Positions 60,402 through 64,000 of a DNA stretch of 64,000 nt are shown in pieces. Numbering within the stretch: position 1 is the stretch's first letter; every line of letters starts with the position of its first letter. Source of the DNA: Desulfurivibrionaceae bacterium (lineage in GTDB: Bacteria; Desulfobacterota; Desulfobulbia; Desulfobulbales; UBA5123); contig JAQYVW010000003.1 of NCBI GenBank assembly GCA_030145325.1, forward strand, positions 1 to 64,000, read 5' to 3'. Made by a program: the position numbers and the translations under genes. The notes beneath the pieces are model-generated. The model was given only the letters and a program-made list of their open reading frames with translations, did no database searches and was not told where the DNA came from.

Positions 60402-60478
60402 GGCGATGTAGCTCAGCTGGTTAGAGCATACGGCTCATATCCGTAGTGTCCGGGGTTCAAGTCCCTGCATCGCCACCA
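60402..60478 (+). tRNA. tRNA-Met (CAT), CCA encoded
   Basis: GGCGATG/CATCGCC acceptor plus ACCA; TACGG-CTCATAT-CCGTA anticodon arm. The subtype (elongator vs Ile2-CAU) is not resolved. Confidence 0.92.
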
Positions 60479-60559
60479 GATTACAATCCGGCCTTTGTCC
60501 GGTTTATATATTAAGCCCGCTTTCCTTTATGGATTGCGGGCTTTTTTTGCGTTTGGGGT
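60479..60559 (+). repeat. Left ~81-bp direct repeat (att-like), contains the tRNA-Met terminator
   Basis: GATTACAATCCGGCCTTTGTCCGGTTTATATATTAAGCCCGCTTTCCTTTATGGATTGCGGGCTTTTTTTGCG..., near-identical to 62784-62865. Confidence 0.92.
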
Positions 60560-60938
60560 AGTCCGAGGAAATGTGTTGTAATCCGGGGGTAACAGGAGGA
60601 ACGCGTTCGGAAGTTACCCCCAATGTGGTGGTTTCTTAGCTCTGACGTGGCTTCCCGCCTTATCCTTTACTTGCATTGCGTTGGTGACTGGCATACAGTA
60701 AGTTGTCTGCAACGTCTCAGCGGAGGAAATTGGCAATATTCCGTTGGTATTGGCAGAAAAGTGGTGAAAATAATATGACTTTGGTGTAGCTTTTCTTGCA
60801 TTCATGTGCAAGTGAGTGGTCATTCATTTGCTATAATATTAGGTGCGTCTTAAGGTTTAGCGGTGCTTTCGTCGTATAACGTATGTTTTTTATTATGCAG
60901 CGCGCGATAATAATATAGTTAGCACCAAGGGGGGCGGA

Positions 60939-61223
60939 ATGGAACTTATTAAAGCTGTTTTGGTTTGTGCGGTTGGGGTCATAACTGTTACCTCTATCGC
61001 TGTTGGGTTAAAGATTCTTTTTTCCGACACAAACGAATACAATAGAAATAAGCGTAAAACGGGTAGTTGGTTAAACCCCATCATGGGAACCGTGCGGACG
61101 TCTCCCGAGGGGATTGGGAGAGACCATAGCATTTCGGCTGGTTTGGCTGTGAATGTAAGAACTGATACTTGGGTTGAGCAAGGTAAGCTTAGCGACGAGG
61201 CTATTGACGCAATTCTTACATGA
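60939..61223 (+). CDS. Small membrane-anchored hypothetical protein
   Basis: 94 aa; N-terminal TM helix MELIKAVLVCAVGVITVTSIAVGLKI; located between direct repeats. Confidence 0.6.
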   Translation: MELIKAVLVCAVGVITVTSIAVGLKILFSDTNEYNRNKRKTGSWLNPIMGTVRTSPEGIGRDHSISAGLAVNVRTDTWVEQGKLSDEAIDAILT

Positions 61224-61298
61224 GTTGAGCTGCAGCCACGGTGTTTTCTATTGCACATGCGCGTTTTTGTCGCATGTGCTTTTTTTTGTCTTTTGTAG

Positions 61299-62570
61299 GT
61301 GAAGGTTTCTCGAATGGCTATTGTGTATAAGGGTTGGATGCCGACCGTTGCGGGCAAGTTGTCGTTTAGCCTAATTGGTGAAACTACGGAAAATGGGCCT
61401 GCGGTATCAGTAAACAGAGCAGATGCCGCCCATAGGTATATTGTAAGTTACCAAAATAGAAATTTGAATGATTCAGTATTGCCAAGATGGCTTTCTAGGG
61501 TTCTCGTCAAATATCGTGGTTCGTTTAATTTTGTGTGCGTGGGGAGGTCATCTAATGCCATAGATGACCCTGGTGAATTATCAGGAAGCCTGATGGTTTT
61601 CAGGGTGAGAGGGGGTTGGCTAAAAGCAGAGCGGGAAATTAGGTATTCTCAACAAATGCTAGCTGGAATAGACATATCTCAATTTGGTTTGTTTCCAAGA
61701 TTTGATTGTTGTTTTGGGTCTGCCATAGATAAGATAAAGAGAGAGGCACCTTTCTGGGTTGATTTTAAACTGCACCGTGATGGAGTTGTTGAGATTTACT
61801 TGCATGATGATATTGAGAAGTCTTCAGGAGGTGTCAATTATCCACCTTCTCCTGTTCAAGTGGAAAGAATAAAAGATACAATCGCAGCGCAATGTTTTTA
61901 TTTTCTAAGGGACTTGACTCACCGGCATCAACATCATTCTCCAAAAACTGATACGCTTATGGACTTGTATCGGTGCGACAATGAGATTGACTGGAGAAGT
62001 GAGTCTTTGCGCGTATTGTATAGAAAGATATTAGATTTCAAGAGGATCAGAAAGGATGAGGTGTATTGCTCGTCACTTGGGTTGTTGATTTATGCGAAAT
62101 CGTTCAGGTATATATCGAAAGATTTGCTTGGTAAGACTATTTTTCCATCTATAAACGACAAGTTGTTAGAGGAGTCAATAAAGGCTTCGCAGGTGTCTAC
62201 AAACAATAGTCTCCAACAGAGTATTAAGAATTACGACAGGACAAGGAACGTTACTATAGGTGTTCTCGGGTTGTATTTGTCGCTCACAAGTTTGGTAAAG
62301 TTGACCGACAAAAAAATTCCCATAGCAGATGACAGCATGCTTTTGTGGCTTGCTGAAATAACAGTCAGGAACCCTTTTATTTCAATAGCCTTTGCGGTGT
62401 GTGGTATTTATTCATACCTTACCGCTAAAGATGTTGTTTCTTACGGTCGCTTTAAAATAGTTCGGAGCCTCCTGAGATTTTTGCAGCCATTGCCGAAGGT
62501 GTGGAACGTTTTTTTTTGGTTCTTCGCGGCGACTGCTGGGGGAGTTGTAATTGCTCATTTAATTAAATAG
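61299..62570 (+). CDS. Hypothetical protein with C-terminal TM helices
   Basis: 423 aa; C-terminal VTIGVLGLYLSLTSLVKL / FISIAFAVCGIYSYL / VFFWFFAATAGGVVIAHLI; no recognised family. Confidence 0.7.
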   Translation: MKVSRMAIVYKGWMPTVAGKLSFSLIGETTENGPAVSVNRADAAHRYIVSYQNRNLNDSVLPRWLSRVLVKYRGSFNFVCVGRSSNAIDDPGELSGSLMVFRVRGGWLKAEREIRYSQQMLAGIDISQFGLFPRFDCCFGSAIDKIKREAPFWVDFKLHRDGVVEIYLHDDIEKSSGGVNYPPSPVQVERIKDTIAAQCFYFLRDLTHRHQHHSPKTDTLMDLYRCDNEIDWRSESLRVLYRKILDFKRIRKDEVYCSSLGLLIYAKSFRYISKDLLGKTIFPSINDKLLEESIKASQVSTNNSLQQSIKNYDRTRNVTIGVLGLYLSLTSLVKLTDKKIPIADDSMLLWLAEITVRNPFISIAFAVCGIYSYLTAKDVVSYGRFKIVRSLLRFLQPLPKVWNVFFWFFAATAGGVVIAHLIK

Positions 62571-62783
62571 TTTGTTTGGTTGCAGTCGTAAGGTTCTAGC
62601 GAAATCAGAGACGGAATATTTTCAACATTAAAGGTCAGCAAGCGCCGATTTCCCGAGGTAGTTTAAGTTTGTCCAGCAATAAAAATTGGGGATAACTTTG
62701 GGGGTAACCGAGTTTTTTGAATATTGAAATATCGTTTTGTTTCGACCCGTTGACCTAATGATTCAAGGGACTGCAGCCCACTA

Positions 62784-62865
62784 GATAACAATCCGGTCTT
62801 TGTCCGGTTTATATATTAAGCCCGCTTTCCTTTATGGATTGCGTGCTTTTTTTGCGTTCTGGGGT
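62784..62865 (+). repeat. Right ~82-bp direct repeat (att-like)
   Basis: GATAACAATCCGGTCTTTGTCCGGTTTATATATTAAGCCCGCTTTCCTTTATGGATTGCGTGC..., only a few differences from 60479-60559. Confidence 0.92.
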
Positions 62866-63002
62866 TCGGGTAAGCAGATTTGATCCTTCATTAGAAGGAG
62901 CTCCGCAGGCTCTACCCAAAGAGCCGTTGACATCGCCAATAGATGAATAATTAGGGTGATTGCCGGTACTTCTAGTCGATAAAGTGTTGATGGAGCAATT
63001 GT

Positions 63003-63185
63003 TTATCTTGAACGTTCCAGGTGATCCTTTTTTTTCAGTAATACCCAGAAAGCATGTGCCATGCCTGGCAACCATCCCAGCAGGGTAAGAATTATATTGA
63101 GCATTAATTTCCAACCGAATCCTACTTCCATGAAGACGACTAGGGGTGGGAGGATGATGGCGAGTAAGACACGAAGCAAGGTCAT
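63003..63185 (-). CDS. YqaE/Pmp3 family small membrane protein
   Basis: LLRVLLAIILPPLVVFMEVGFGWKLMLNIILTLLGWLPGMAHAFWVLLK. Confidence 0.9.
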   Translation of the reverse strand: MTLLRVLLAIILPPLVVFMEVGFGWKLMLNIILTLLGWLPGMAHAFWVLLKKKDHLERSR

Positions 63186-63368
63186 GGTAATGGTTTCCTT
63201 ATGGGCTATGGGACTGTAAAGTTAGTGGTACCAGCACATATATTCTTCAAAAAGAATGGCATGGTTGGCGGTGAAAAGCAATGGGATTTCGGGGTTGGCG
63301 GTAGAGACAAAAAAGGCCATCTCGCGTATTTTAGCAGCCAACCTCTCCTCGGGACTGGGCCACCTCTT

Positions 63369-64000
63369 TCAGCGATGGGAGCGGATAGGTAAACGAATGA
63401 TGAAGGTGGAGCCCTGCCCCTTTTTGCTTTCCACCGCGATCATGCCGTTATGGTTCTGGACGGTGCGTAGGGCGAAGGTGAGGCCAAGACCTGGGCCATG
63501 GGTCTTGGAGGTGAAGAAGGGATCGTAGATGCTCTTGATCTTTTCGTGGCTGATCCCGCAGCCGCTGTCGGTGATCCTGATTTCCAGGAAGTCGTTATTG
63601 CTGACCCTGGTTTTCACGGTCAGGTGTTGGGGTGGTTCGGTCATGGCTTCCATACCGTTTTCGATGATGTTGAAAAGGGCGCGGGAGAAGTTTTCTCGAT
63701 CCACGGCGATGGGGGGCGGATTTTCCATCAGGTCGAGGTTTATCATCACCTCATGGGTATGGATCTTCTCGGTAAACAGGGCAATGGTTTCTTTGATTAG
63801 TTGGTGCAGGTCAAGGGGTTGCTGGAAGGCCAAAGAGGCCCCCTTTAATTGGAGGAGTTCGGTGACCATTCGTTCCAGGGTGGCGACGTTTTGTAAGATG
63901 ATTTCCATGGCGGGGCGGTTGGGATCATCATCGGCCATATTCTTGACCACCCGCCGGGCAAAGCCGCCGATGGCCACCAAGGGATTGCGTACCTCGTGGG
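63369..64000 (-). CDS. Histidine kinase, C-terminal part (HisKA/HATPase), continues beyond window
   Basis: NIIENGMEAMTEPPQHLTVKTRV, ITDSGCGISHEKIKSIYDPFFTSKTHGPGLGLTFALRTVQNHNGMI. Confidence 0.92.
   Translation of the reverse strand, partial: HEVRNPLVAIGGFARRVVKNMADDDPNRPAMEIILQNVATLERMVTELLQLKGASLAFQQPLDLHQLIKETIALFTEKIHTHEVMINLDLMENPPPIAVDRENFSRALFNIIENGMEAMTEPPQHLTVKTRVSNNDFLEIRITDSGCGISHEKIKSIYDPFFTSKTHGPGLGLTFALRTVQNHNGMIAVESKKGQGSTFIIRLPIRSHR

Overview
The window looks like chromosome from a Gram-negative anaerobe, probably a Desulfobulbales/Desulfobacterota-type deltaproteobacterium. That lineage call is an inference from gene content: multiheme cytochrome, siroheme-type sulfite/nitrite reductase-like protein, LptD, and a YgiQ-type radical SAM protein. 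Most of it is housekeeping: lptD, ilvD, RNase E/G, malic enzyme, an RND efflux operon, pit/DUF47, ddl, bioA, hemC, ilvE, groESL, and tRNA-Asn, tRNA-Pro and tRNA-Met. Two accessory regions stand out. (1) About 44.0-55.2 kb, downstream of tRNA-Pro, holds an AbiEi-like/Fic fusion protein, a complete four-gene Wadjet (JetABCD/MksBEFG-type) operon, an IS200/RAYT-type Y1 transposase with inverted ends, two decayed fragments of that transposase, a broken PIN-domain toxin gene and a possible CRISPR relic. (2) About 60.5-62.8 kb, downstream of tRNA-Met, is a 2.3-kb segment with two unknown membrane-associated ORFs, bracketed by ~80-bp direct repeats that resemble att sites. The strongest unusual signal is at 2345-3706 (-). 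Two ORFs in the track are one reading frame interrupted by a single TGA, which is followed at the appropriate distance by a perfect hairpin with an AGGU loop. This matches a bacterial SECIS element and predicts a selenocysteine-containing 11-heme secreted cytochrome next to two exported rhodaneses, one of which has lost its catalytic cysteine.
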